From Alistipes sp. dk3624 (lineage in GTDB: Bacteria > Bacteroidota > Bacteroidia > Bacteroidales > Rikenellaceae): a DNA stretch of 64,000 bases. This document shows, one piece after another, positions 1 through 9,965 of this stretch; positions within the stretch are counted from its first letter, which is position 1, and each line of letters begins with the position of its first letter. The translations under genes were made by a program, and so were the position numbers. The stretch spans positions 2,232,001 through 2,296,000 of the forward strand of contig NZ_CP045651.1 in assembly GCF_009557455.1 (NCBI RefSeq). The letters are read 5' to 3'. The notes beneath the pieces were generated by a model. The model saw only the letters and a program-made list of their open reading frames with translations. It was not told where the DNA came from and did no database searches.

Positions 1-17
1 AATCCGGCGCGATGCAC

Positions 18-25
18 TATCTTTG
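18..25 (+). promoter_or_regulatory. -7 element of probable eno promoter
   Basis: TATCTTTG fits the Bacteroidetes -7 consensus TAnnTTTG. The matching -33 box would lie left of the window. It implies a leader of about 125 nt before the enolase ATG. No recognisable riboswitch or leader peptide was seen in that leader. Confidence 0.5.
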
Positions 26-135
26 AAGCGTTTTCGATTTCTGCTGATGCCGGGTATTCGCCGGTAAAAGCGTTGGAAATACGAGGGGCCCCTTAGGTGG
101 CGGCATTGCGATCGAAACAGATAAACCGATTATAA

Positions 136-1461
<1,326 letters not shown>

Positions 1462-1490
1462 GACTGTTTTCCGGCTGTCGCCGGGGCAAA

Positions 1491-1524
1491 GAAGAGGAAG
1501 CGCCCGCAAGGCCGCTTCCTCTTC
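1491..1524 (+). terminator. Hairpin downstream of eno
   Basis: A 12-bp stem (GAAGAGGAAGCG and its complement) with a 10-nt loop, but no U-run directly after it. It may stabilise the mRNA end or act together with the stronger hairpin about 60 bp further on. Confidence 0.45.
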
Positions 1525-1581
1525 TGCTTGAAGAGCGGTTATCTCGTAATGGACAGCTGTTTAGCCGGAGTCGGAATATGT

Positions 1582-1613
1582 AAAAGGCAGGCCCCTCACG
1601 GGGCCTGCCTTTT
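1582..1613 (+). terminator. Rho-independent terminator after eno (possibly bidirectional)
   Basis: A perfect 14-bp stem, AAAAGGCAGGCCCC, with a TCAC loop and its complement ending in TTTT. It sits between the convergent eno and the FKBP gene, and the symmetric A/T flanks allow use in both directions. Confidence 0.8.
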
Positions 1614-1655
1614 GTATGCGGTTACGGATTGTATCCGTAAATTCGAAAGATTTTT

Positions 1656-2207
1656 TTAGTGACAACCGCAGCCGCAGCCGCCGTTCCCCTGTTCGTGATC
1701 GCAACCGTCTCCGCATCCGCAGTCGCATCCCCCGGCGGGATGCCCCGTCATCATGTCTTCCGGCGTGGCTTCGCGCACTTCGACGATCGTCCCCGAAAAT
1801 TCCAGCGCTTTGCCGGCCATCGGGTGGTTGAAGTCCATCGTTACGCTGTCGTTGCCGACCGCTTTCACGACGCCGACCAGCCGGTTGCCCTGGTTGTCGC
1901 TCATCGGAAGCTGGTTGCCGATTTCGAGCATACCGTCCTCGATTTTACCGTCGACCATGAAGACCTCTTTGGGCAGTTCGACCACGGCGTCCGGAATCAC
2001 TTCGCCGTAAGCGTTGGCGGCGTCCAGGCGGAATGCGAAAGGATCGCCTTTGCCCAGTCCGGCGAGGTTCGCCTCGAATGCCGGCAGCAGGAAGCCGGTT
2101 CCGTATACGAATTGCAAAGGGCTCTCGGCTTTGACCGTTTCAACGACCTGACCGTCGACTTTCAGCTGGTAGCTCAGAGCCACGAATGTTTTTTCTCCAA
2201 TTTTCAT
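1656..2207 (-). CDS. slyD: SlyD-type FKBP peptidyl-prolyl cis-trans isomerase
   Basis: Predicted cytosolic prolyl isomerase/chaperone of the SlyD class; 183 residues. The N-terminal FKBP half (VALSYQLKVDGQVVETV, then the GTGFLLPAFEANLAGLGKG stretch) is interrupted by the insert-in-flap domain (about 70-130). It ends in a Cys/His-rich tail from about residue 158 (GGCDCGCGDGCDHE onward), as in metal-binding SlyD proteins that deliver nickel. No signal peptide is present. It begins 23 bp after the gcvP stop on the same strand, so co-transcription is likely, though a functional link is not obvious. The SlyD symbol is by class; metal binding is inferred from the tail. Confidence 0.9.
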   Translation of the reverse strand: MKIGEKTFVALSYQLKVDGQVVETVKAESPLQFVYGTGFLLPAFEANLAGLGKGDPFAFRLDAANAYGEVIPDAVVELPKEVFMVDGKIEDGMLEIGNQLPMSDNQGNRLVGVVKAVGNDSVTMDFNHPMAGKALEFSGTIVEVREATPEDMMTGHPAGGCDCGCGDGCDHEQGNGGCGCGCH

Positions 2208-2230
2208 TTTATCTTTTTTTAAGTAAATAT

Positions 2231-5089
2231 TTATTCGGTTTCATACAAGATGCCGCAGGTGCAGCAAAGATTACGATCCCCGTAGCCGCCGTCGATCCGG
2301 CTGACATACGGGAAAAATTTGTTTTCGCGGAGCCGGCGCAGCGGATAAAAGGCCTTTTCGCGGCCGTAAGGATGACTCCAATCGTCCGCACAGCCTTCCG
2401 CTGCCGTGTGCGGCGCCATTTTCACGACGTTGTCGTCCGCATCGGCCTTCCCGTCGCGGATCTCTTCGCACTCCCGTTTGATCCGTACGAGCGCTTCCAT
2501 GAAACGATCCAACTCGGCCTTCGGTTCGCTTTCGGTGGGTTCCACCATCAGCGTTTCGGGGACGGGGAACGAAAGGGTAGGCGCATGGAATCCGTAGTCC
2601 ATCAGCCTGCGTGCGATATCGGCGCATTCCGTGCCGTAATCTTTGCGGAAATGGCGCAGGTCGAGGATCGCTTCGTGACCGACCCGTCCGGTTTCTCCGG
2701 TGTAGAGCACTTCGTATTCTCCTTTCAAAGCGGATGCCACGTAATTCGCCTGCACGATCGCCGTTTCGGTGGCGCGTCGCAGGCCGCTTTCGCCAAGCAT
2801 TTTGATGTAGCCGTAGGTGATCGGCAGAATCGAGGCGCTGCCGAACGGCGCCGCCGCAACGGAAGTGATTCCGTTTTCGCCGCCCGTTTCGACCAGCGGA
2901 TGGCTCGGCAGGAATTCGGCCAGATGCTGGGTGACGCAGATCGGTCCGACGCCCGGGCCGCCGCCGCCGTGCGGGATGGCGAACGTCTTGTGCAGGTTCA
3001 GGTGGCAAACGTCGGCCCCGATGTATCCGGGGTTGGTCAGCCCGACCTGCGCGTTCATATTCGCTCCGTCCATATAGACCTGTCCGCCGTTGTCGTGCAC
3101 GATGTCCACGATCTCGCGGATACGGCTTTCGAAGACTCCGTGCGTCGACGGGTAGGTCACCATGATGCAGCAGAGTTCGCTGGCGTATCGGCCTGCTTTG
3201 GCTCGCAGGTCGTCGATGTCTATGTTCCCGTTCGTGTCGCAGGCCACGGTCACGATTCGCATACCGGCCATGGCGGCCGAAGCGGGGTTGGTGCCGTGCG
3301 CCGAAGCGGGGATCAGCGCGACGTTGCGGTAGCCCTGTCCGCGGCTCTGGTAGTAGGCGCGGATTACCATCAGGCCGGAATATTCGCCGTTGGCGCCCGA
3401 ATTCGGCTGAAGCGATACGGCGTCCATTCCGGTGATCGTCGCGAGGTCTTTCGACAGTTCGTCGATCAACTCCCGGTAACCTTCCGCCTGGTCGGCCGGG
3501 ACGAACGGGTGCAGGTCGGCCAGTCCGGCCAGGCTCAGCGGGAGCATCGTTACGGCCGGATTCAGCTTCATCGTGCACGAGCCGAGCGGGATCATGCCGT
3601 CGGCCAGCGAAATGTCGCGGCGTTCCAGTTTCTTGATGTAGCGCATCATGTCGGTTTCGCTGCGGTAGCGCTGGAAGACCGGTTCGGTCAGGTAGGGCGA
3701 CGATCGCAGTACGTTTTTCGGAAAATCGGCCGTTTCGGCGATTTTCTTTACGACCGGCGCTCTTTTTCCCGCCGCTTTGGCGAACAGGGCGACGATCGCG
3801 TTCACTTCGTCTGCCGTCGACAGTTCGTCGAACGAGATCCGGACGCGTTCCTTGTCCGGGTAGAAAAAGTTCATCTGCCTTTCGAGGGCCGCCGTGCGTA
3901 TTTTATCGGCGTCGGCCGCCACTTCGATCGTGTCGAAGAAGTTCCGAGCCGCCGTTTCGTATCCCAGTTTTTCGAGTGCCGCCGCCGCCGCCGCCGCATG
4001 GCCGTGCGTATGCAGCGCGATCCGGCGGATCCCTTCCGCCCCGTGGTAGACGGCGAAGAAACCGGCCATACTGGCCAGCAACGCCTGTGCCGTGCAGATA
4101 TTGGAGGTCGCCCGTTCGCGCTTGATATGCTGTTCGCGGGTTTGCAGCGCCATGCGCAGCGCCTTGTTGCCGAGCCGATCGACCGATACGCCGATGATGC
4201 GGCCCGGCATATTCCGTTTATAGGCGTCCTTCGTAGTCAGGAAAGCGGCGTGCGGGCCTCCGAATCCCATCGGAAGGCCGAACCGTTGGGTCGATCCCAC
4301 GGCGATGTCCGCACCCCATTCGCCGGGGGCTTTCAGTAGGGCCAGGGCCAGGATGTCCGCCACGGCGGTGACCAGGACGCCCCGGCTGTGTGCTGCGGCG
4401 GCGAAATCGTCGTAATCGCAGATCGCTCCGTTCGCTGCCGGGTACTGGACGATCGCCCCGAACTCGCGGCCGGAAAACTCGTACCCGTCGTAGCTGTCGC
4501 AGACGATTTCGATGCCGAACGGTTCGCTGCGCGTCAGCAGCAAGTCGAACGTTTGCGGAAAGATGTTTTCGTCGACGAACAGAATGTTGCGCCCCTGTTG
4601 GACCGCTTCGCGCGAACGCAGGGCGTACATCATCAGCATCGCTTCGGCGGCGGCCGTCGCTTCGTCCAGCAGCGAACAGTTGCCGACTTCCATGCCGGTC
4701 AGCGAAATGACCGCTGTTTGGAAATTCAGCAGCGCTTCCAGTCGTCCCTGCGAAATTTCGGCCTGATAAGGCGTGTACGAGGTATACCAGGCCGGATTCT
4801 CGAAAACGTTCCGTTGGATCACGGCCGGCGTAGCCGTTCCGTAATAGCCCATGCCGATCAGACTGCGGTAGAGCTTATTTTTGCCGGCAATCGCGCGGAT
4901 ATGGGCGGCGAATTGGTATTCGCTCATTCCTTGCGGAGGCAGGTTTAGCGGTTTTTTCAGTCGGATCGCGTCCGGAATCACCTGTTCGATCAGCTCTTCG
5001 GTGCTACGGACTCCGATCGTGCGGAGCATCTCGGACACTCCGCGTTCGTCGGTTCCGATATGGCGTTTGATGAATGGGTCTTGTGACAT
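2231..5089 (-). CDS. gcvP: Glycine dehydrogenase (decarboxylating), P-protein
   Basis: P-protein of the glycine cleavage system. It decarboxylates glycine with pyridoxal phosphate and transfers the aminomethyl group to lipoyl-GcvH. The 952-residue chain is the fused (single-gene) form, with an N-terminal half starting FIKRHIGTDERGVSEML and a C-terminal half carrying the PLP site LNLHKTFAIPHGGGGPG, with the Schiff-base lysine near residue 700. It ends with the conserved YPLRRLRENKFFPYVSRIDG stretch region. No gcvT or gcvH lies in the window. A -7 element about 33 bp upstream on the minus strand suggests its own promoter. No glycine riboswitch was recognised in the 160-bp leader region. Confidence 0.97.
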   Translation of the reverse strand: MSQDPFIKRHIGTDERGVSEMLRTIGVRSTEELIEQVIPDAIRLKKPLNLPPQGMSEYQFAAHIRAIAGKNKLYRSLIGMGYYGTATPAVIQRNVFENPAWYTSYTPYQAEISQGRLEALLNFQTAVISLTGMEVGNCSLLDEATAAAEAMLMMYALRSREAVQQGRNILFVDENIFPQTFDLLLTRSEPFGIEIVCDSYDGYEFSGREFGAIVQYPAANGAICDYDDFAAAAHSRGVLVTAVADILALALLKAPGEWGADIAVGSTQRFGLPMGFGGPHAAFLTTKDAYKRNMPGRIIGVSVDRLGNKALRMALQTREQHIKRERATSNICTAQALLASMAGFFAVYHGAEGIRRIALHTHGHAAAAAAALEKLGYETAARNFFDTIEVAADADKIRTAALERQMNFFYPDKERVRISFDELSTADEVNAIVALFAKAAGKRAPVVKKIAETADFPKNVLRSSPYLTEPVFQRYRSETDMMRYIKKLERRDISLADGMIPLGSCTMKLNPAVTMLPLSLAGLADLHPFVPADQAEGYRELIDELSKDLATITGMDAVSLQPNSGANGEYSGLMVIRAYYQSRGQGYRNVALIPASAHGTNPASAAMAGMRIVTVACDTNGNIDIDDLRAKAGRYASELCCIMVTYPSTHGVFESRIREIVDIVHDNGGQVYMDGANMNAQVGLTNPGYIGADVCHLNLHKTFAIPHGGGGPGVGPICVTQHLAEFLPSHPLVETGGENGITSVAAAPFGSASILPITYGYIKMLGESGLRRATETAIVQANYVASALKGEYEVLYTGETGRVGHEAILDLRHFRKDYGTECADIARRLMDYGFHAPTLSFPVPETLMVEPTESEPKAELDRFMEALVRIKRECEEIRDGKADADDNVVKMAPHTAAEGCADDWSHPYGREKAFYPLRRLRENKFFPYVSRIDGGYGDRNLCCTCGILYETE

Positions 5090-5121
5090 GCGTTCAGCGT
5101 TGCAGTGGTAAAACGAGAGAC

Positions 5122-5129
5122 AAAGGTAG
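5122..5129 (-). promoter_or_regulatory. -7 element upstream of gcvP
   Basis: On the minus strand this reads TACCTTTG, matching TAnnTTTG, about 33 nt before the gcvP ATG. No good -33 TTTG was found at the usual distance. Confidence 0.4.
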
Positions 5130-5255
5130 TAATCCGCAGCGAATTACGGCGCGGAACCCCTCCGTCGTCCCCGGAAATTTTGAACAATTTTTGATAAGTT
5201 CGCGCAGAAAGCTGTCCGGCAGGATGTTACGCTTGCGCCGGGAATATGTCTTTCT

Positions 5256-6938
5256 TTAGTATTCGAAACAGCTTCCGCCGATAAATTCGCGCAGGATGGA
5301 GGTCGGCGGGATCTCCGCTTCGAATCGGTCCATCGAGGTGAAGTGATCGAGGAATTTCAGCAACCGATGCGCTTCGCCGAATTCGGGCACCGTGTCCGGA
5401 ACTTCGCGCAGCAGCGGCCGCACGTAGTCTTTCAGTACGGAGAGTTCATAAAAAAGCGACGAGTTGAACATCAGGTCGGCCTGTTCCTGGTTCGGGAAAA
5501 TATGCTTGTCTTCCCCGCGGCGGACGCTTTCCCAGCGACGCAACGTGTCGGTAGCGCTGTTGCCGCGGGTACGGTGATCCCGCACGATGCGGCGGATCAG
5601 CCGGCTGTCGGTCGTGGCGATGCGGTTCAGGTTGTCCATGGCGATCGACGTGAGCGCCGAGACGTAAATTTTGAACTTCATGTCGGCGGCGACGTGCGGC
5701 GTGAGTTTCGGGTTCAGGCCGTGGATTCCTTCGATGACGAGCACCGAGCGCTCTTCCATTTGCAGCGGCTGTTCGTGGAACTCCCGTTTCCCGGTGATGA
5801 AGTTGTAACGCGGGATTCGTACCGTTTCGCCTTTCAGCAGCCGGTTCAGATGGTCGTTGAACAGTTCCACGTCGACCGCTTCGAGGGCCTCGAAATCGTA
5901 ATCGCCCTTTTCGTCGCGCGGGGTTTTTTCGCGTTCGACGAAGTAGTCGTCGAGCGAGATCAGCACCGGGTGCATACCGAGGATGCTGAGCTGGATGCCG
6001 AGCCGTTTCGAGAAAGTCGTCTTGCCGCTCGACGAAGGACCCGAGATCAGCACGATCTTCGCCCCGCCTTTCTGGTGCTGTATGGCTACCCGGTCGGCGA
6101 TGTAACCCACGCTTTTTTCGTGCAGGGCCTCGCCCATGCGGATCAGCTCGCCGCCTTTGCCTTCGAGAATCTTCGAGTTGAGCGCCCCGATGTTCGAGAC
6201 GCCGATGATATCGACCCAGCGCGCGTATTCCTTGAAAATCTTGAACATTTTGCTCTGCGGCACCTCTTTTTCGAGCTGCGTCGGCGCGGTGCGGTCCGGT
6301 ACGGCCACCCGGAACCCTTTATAGTATTTGTGCAGGTCGAACAGGTGGATGTATCCGGTCGAAATGGCGAGTCCCCCGTAGAAATAACCGACGATGTCGG
6401 CCATCTTGTAGAGGGTGACGTACAGGTGCGGACGCGTGACGAGTAGGGCGATCTTGTCCTCGAGTCCCATTTGGCGGTACGTCTCCACGGCCTCTTCGCA
6501 GGTCACGCGCTGACGCACGATCGGAATGTTCTGTCCGATGATGTCCTGCATACGCTCTTTGATCCGGCCTATTTCGGTTTCCGGAATATCTTCCATGCCC
6601 TCTATCTCGCAGTAAAAGCCCTTCGCCACGGCATGTTTGATGTGGAGCTTCCGATCCGGGAACAGGTCGCATACCGCTTTGTCCAGAATGAAGAAGAGCG
6701 TCCGCTGGTAAACGCGCATACCTTCGAAATGCGTGATGTCGATAAAGCGGACGGTCAGCGGCGAATAGATCCGGTAAGAGAGTTCTTTGAGGCGGTTGTC
6801 GACGTAAGCCGCCAGCAGCGGGGTGTCGTTCCCTTTTTCCAGCGACAGCATCTGCGCGACCTGCAGCAGGCTGGTGCCCTGGTTGACGAATAGGTTGGCG
6901 CCCGTGTTTTCGCAAAATATTTTTACGGTGTCGTTCAT
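5256..6938 (-). CDS. TGS-domain nucleoside (uridine) kinase
   Basis: Predicted cytosolic uridine/cytidine kinase-like P-loop protein in the Bacteroidetes fused form. The N-terminus (1-60) resembles a TGS domain (FCENTGANLFVNQGTSLLQV) and is followed by a threonyl-tRNA-synthetase second-domain-like region to about 210. The kinase domain carries the Walker A loop GPSSSGKTTFSKRL near residue 300 and the LISLDDYFVER motif typical of uridine kinases. The frame stays open to 7022, but the ATG at 6938 was chosen because it starts the TGS domain and lies just after a good promoter. This gives 560 residues. Substrate is inferred from family; the threonine-tRNA-like region might have a regulatory role. 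Confidence 0.9.
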   Translation of the reverse strand: MNDTVKIFCENTGANLFVNQGTSLLQVAQMLSLEKGNDTPLLAAYVDNRLKELSYRIYSPLTVRFIDITHFEGMRVYQRTLFFILDKAVCDLFPDRKLHIKHAVAKGFYCEIEGMEDIPETEIGRIKERMQDIIGQNIPIVRQRVTCEEAVETYRQMGLEDKIALLVTRPHLYVTLYKMADIVGYFYGGLAISTGYIHLFDLHKYYKGFRVAVPDRTAPTQLEKEVPQSKMFKIFKEYARWVDIIGVSNIGALNSKILEGKGGELIRMGEALHEKSVGYIADRVAIQHQKGGAKIVLISGPSSSGKTTFSKRLGIQLSILGMHPVLISLDDYFVEREKTPRDEKGDYDFEALEAVDVELFNDHLNRLLKGETVRIPRYNFITGKREFHEQPLQMEERSVLVIEGIHGLNPKLTPHVAADMKFKIYVSALTSIAMDNLNRIATTDSRLIRRIVRDHRTRGNSATDTLRRWESVRRGEDKHIFPNQEQADLMFNSSLFYELSVLKDYVRPLLREVPDTVPEFGEAHRLLKFLDHFTSMDRFEAEIPPTSILREFIGGSCFEY

Positions 6939-6955
6939 AATCATGTTTGATTGAG

Positions 6956-6987
6956 TAAAGATAAAACGTTGTAAAGCGTGAAACAAG
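6956..6987 (-). promoter_or_regulatory. Promoter of the TGS-uridine kinase gene
   Basis: Minus-strand CTTG, 20 nt spacer, then TATCTTTA: a near-consensus Bacteroidetes promoter ending about 18 nt before the chosen ATG. It supports the start at 6938. Confidence 0.6.
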
Positions 6988-7059
6988 TATATAAAGATAC
7001 GGACTTCGGGAATAATATTCAAATAAAGAAGGTTTTTTAGGGCCGCAAAGGCGTTCTTT

Positions 7060-7090
7060 ATTGTGAATCCTTCATAATTTATTATCTTTG
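7060..7090 (+). promoter_or_regulatory. Promoter of rpsA
   Basis: ATTG, 19 nt, then TATCTTTG, a full match to the -7 consensus. Transcription would start near 7097, leaving a leader of about 55 nt before the ATG at 7153. Confidence 0.65.
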
Positions 7091-7152
7091 CACCGCTTTG
7101 TTGTCAAAGCTCTATAAATAATGTCTAACGTATTAATTTGCAAAACACACAA

Positions 7153-9024
7153 ATGACAGCTAACAACGAAAATCAGGAAAAGAAAAAAGCCGCTCAACCG
7201 GTGGCAGCCGCTCCCGTAAATCTCGACTCGTTCGATTGGGATGCTTACGAACACGATCTGGGGGTTTACAACGACTCTAAGGAAAACATCGAGGCCAAAT
7301 ACGACCAAACGCTCTCGAAAGTGCAGGTCGGCGAAGTGGTCGAAGGTACCGTGATCGGTCTGAACAAGCGCGAAGTGGTCGTGAACATCGGTTATAAATC
7401 GGAAGGCATCATTCCGATCGGCGAATTCAGATACAATCCCGAACTGGCCGTAGGCGAGAAAGTGGAAGTTTACGTAGAGAGCGCCGAGGATAAGAAAGGC
7501 CAATTGCTCCTTTCGCACAAAAAGGCGCGTCAGTTGCGTTCGTGGGATCGCGTGAACGAGGCCCTCGAAAAAGACGAAGTGATCAAGGGTTACATCAAGT
7601 GCCGCACCAAGGGCGGTATGATCGTCGACGTATTCGGCATCGAAGCGTTCCTGCCGGGTTCGCAGATCGACGTGAAACCGATCCGCGATTACGATATCTA
7701 TGTGGATAAAACGATGGAATTCAAGGTCGTGAAGATCAACCAGGAGTTCCGCAACGTGGTTGTTTCGCATAAAGCACTGATCGAGGCCGAGCTCGAAGCG
7801 CAGAAGAAGGAGATCATGTCCAAGCTCGAAAAAGGACAGATTCTCGAAGGTACCGTCAAGAACATCACTTCCTACGGCGTATTCATCGACCTGGGCGGCG
7901 TAGACGGTCTGATCCACATTACCGATCTGAGTTGGGGCCGCGTGAACCATCCCGAAGAGATCGTTCACCTGGACGAAAAGCTCAATGTCGTGATCCTCGA
8001 CTTCGACGATGCCAAAAAACGTATCGCTCTGGGTCTGAAGCAGCTTTCTCCGCATCCGTGGGATGCCCTGGATACCGAACTGAAAGTCGGCGACAAGGTA
8101 AAAGGCAAAGTGGTGGTTATGGCCGATTACGGCGCGTTCATCGAAATTGCTCCGGGCGTAGAAGGTCTGATCCACGTTTCGGAAATGTCGTGGAGCCAAC
8201 ACCTGCGTTCCGCTCAGGAATTTATGAAGGTGGGCGACGAAGTGGAAGCCGTTATCCTGACGCTCGACCGCGAAGAACGCAAGATGTCGCTCGGCATCAA
8301 GCAGCTTACTCCCGATCCGTGGGCCGATATCGAGAAGAAATACGCCGTCGGTTCGAGACATACCGCCAAAGTGCGTAACTTTACTAACTTCGGCGTGTTC
8401 GTGGAGATCGAAGAAGGTATCGACGGCCTGATCCACATTTCGGATCTGAGTTGGACGAAGAAGATCAAGCATCCGGCCGAATTTACGCAGATCGGCGCTG
8501 AGATCGAAGTGGTCGTTCTCGAAATCGACAAGGACAACCGTCGTCTGAGCCTCGGTCACAAACAGCTCGAGGACAATCCGTGGAACGCGTTCGAAGCGCA
8601 GTTTGCCGTCGATTCGATCCACCAGGGAACTGTTTCCGAATTGACCGAAAAGGGCGCCATTATTTCGCTGGGCGACAACGTGGAAGGTTTTGCCGGTTCC
8701 AGGCAGTTGGTGAAGGAAGACGGGACGACCGCCAAAGAGGGCGAAACGCTCGATTTCAAGGTGCTCGAATTCTCGAAAGCTACCAAGCGGATTCTGTTGT
8801 CGCACACCCGTATTTTCGAAGAGGTGAAAAAACAGGAGGCGCAGGCAGAAAAGAACGAACGCCGCAAGGCCGACGACGCAGCGAAGGAATCCGTGAAGAA
8901 GATCAACGCGTCGGTCGAAAAGACGACTCTCGGCGACATCTCTTCGCTGGCCGAACTGAAAGCTCGTATGGAAGAGAGCGCAGCCGAAGCCAAACCGAAA
9001 AAAGAAGCTGAAAAGGCCGAATAA
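7153..9024 (+). CDS. rpsA: 30S ribosomal protein S1
   Basis: RNA-binding ribosomal protein S1, needed for mRNA recruitment. Six S1/OB-fold repeats can be counted after an about 40-residue N-terminal extension. Repeats 3-5 carry the hallmark GLIHITDLSW, GLIHVSEMSW and GLIHISDLSW. The ends are divergent: repeats 1, 2 and 6 have IIPIGEF, AFLPGSQID and GFAGSRQL at that position. The C-terminal 60 residues are a charged Lys/Glu tail. The ATG at 7153 is preferred over the in-frame TTG at 7138. The gene is divergent from the nucleoside kinase and is followed 11 bp later by rnz, so both may be co-transcribed. Confidence 0.96.
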   Translation: MTANNENQEKKKAAQPVAAAPVNLDSFDWDAYEHDLGVYNDSKENIEAKYDQTLSKVQVGEVVEGTVIGLNKREVVVNIGYKSEGIIPIGEFRYNPELAVGEKVEVYVESAEDKKGQLLLSHKKARQLRSWDRVNEALEKDEVIKGYIKCRTKGGMIVDVFGIEAFLPGSQIDVKPIRDYDIYVDKTMEFKVVKINQEFRNVVVSHKALIEAELEAQKKEIMSKLEKGQILEGTVKNITSYGVFIDLGGVDGLIHITDLSWGRVNHPEEIVHLDEKLNVVILDFDDAKKRIALGLKQLSPHPWDALDTELKVGDKVKGKVVVMADYGAFIEIAPGVEGLIHVSEMSWSQHLRSAQEFMKVGDEVEAVILTLDREERKMSLGIKQLTPDPWADIEKKYAVGSRHTAKVRNFTNFGVFVEIEEGIDGLIHISDLSWTKKIKHPAEFTQIGAEIEVVVLEIDKDNRRLSLGHKQLEDNPWNAFEAQFAVDSIHQGTVSELTEKGAIISLGDNVEGFAGSRQLVKEDGTTAKEGETLDFKVLEFSKATKRILLSHTRIFEEVKKQEAQAEKNERRKADDAAKESVKKINASVEKTTLGDISSLAELKARMEESAAEAKPKKEAEKAE

Positions 9025-9035
9025 TATGAATTACT

Positions 9036-9965
9036 ATGACGTTTCGGGTTACCATATTGGGTAGCGGTTCGGCTCTGCCGACTCCGAGACGGAATCCCTC
9101 TGCTCATGTACTGAACGTACATGAGCAGTTTTTTTTGGTCGATTGCGGGGAGGGAACCCAGGCCCGGTTGATGAGCTGCGGGATCAACCCGCTGAAAATA
9201 AATGCGGTATTTATTTCGCATCTGCATGGCGATCATGTTTACGGGCTTTTCGGGCTGATTTCGACGCTCGGGTTGACGGGGCGCCGCACGCCGTTGCAGA
9301 TTTTCGCGCCGCGGCCGTTCGACGAGATCCTGGCGGCCCACCGGCGTTATTTCGATACGGAGTTGCCGTATGAAATCCGATGGAACGAAGTGCGGACGCG
9401 CCGCAGCGAGTTGATTTACGAGAACAAAGTGCTCGAAGTCCGTTCGGTGCCGCTGCGTCACCGGGTGCCCGCCGCCGGATTCCTGTTTCGGGAGAAGACG
9501 CCGCCGCTGAATGTCCGCAAAGAGGCGGTCGCGCGGTATGGGCTCGGGATCGCGCAGTGTGTCGCCGCCAAACGCGGCGAGGATGTCGCGCTGGACAGCG
9601 GCGAGACGATTCCGAACGGTGAACTTACCTATTTGCCTTACCGGGGGCGCAGTTACGCCTACCTGAGCGATACGCTGCCTTCGGCGCGTGCGGCCGGGCT
9701 GGTCGGGGGGGTCGATCTGCTGTATCACGAAGCGACTTTCGCCGCCGGGGATAAAGCGTTGGCCCGACAGACCGGGCATTCGACGACGGTGCAAGCTGCG
9801 CAGGTCGCGGAGAAAGCCGGCGCGCGCCGGTTGCTCATCGGACACTTTTCGTCCCGGTATAAGGATGAGAGCCTGCTCGTAGAAGAGGCCCGCGGCATAT
9901 TCGCAGCGGCGGAAGCCGCCGTCGAAGGGGCGAGTTACGAGATTCCGCTTAAACGGGAGCCGTAA
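9036..9965 (+). CDS. rnz: Ribonuclease Z
   Basis: Metallo-beta-lactamase-fold endonuclease that processes tRNA 3' ends. The 309-residue length is that of the bacterial short form. It shows FLVDCGEGTQ near residue 32, the zinc motif FISHLHGDHVYGLFG near 60-75, an AYLSDT motif near 209, and the terminal IGHFSSRYKD His box. It starts 11 bp after rpsA and converges with the MATE gene, with which its 3' end overlaps by 17 bp. No signal peptide is present. Confidence 0.96.
   Translation: MTFRVTILGSGSALPTPRRNPSAHVLNVHEQFFLVDCGEGTQARLMSCGINPLKINAVFISHLHGDHVYGLFGLISTLGLTGRRTPLQIFAPRPFDEILAAHRRYFDTELPYEIRWNEVRTRRSELIYENKVLEVRSVPLRHRVPAAGFLFREKTPPLNVRKEAVARYGLGIAQCVAAKRGEDVALDSGETIPNGELTYLPYRGRSYAYLSDTLPSARAAGLVGGVDLLYHEATFAAGDKALARQTGHSTTVQAAQVAEKAGARRLLIGHFSSRYKDESLLVEEARGIFAAAEAAVEGASYEIPLKREP

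Noticed and set aside
2186-4339. 717-codon open frame antisense to gcvP
   Set aside because: Arg/Phe/Val-rich translation with no domain; typical GC-rich shadow opposite a real, motif-confirmed gene. The same holds for long frames opposite eno, rpsA, ftsK and the phosphate transporter.
5090-5255. Glycine riboswitch before gcvP
   Set aside because: The leader is short and no tandem aptamer-like architecture could be drawn from it; only a -7 box was seen.
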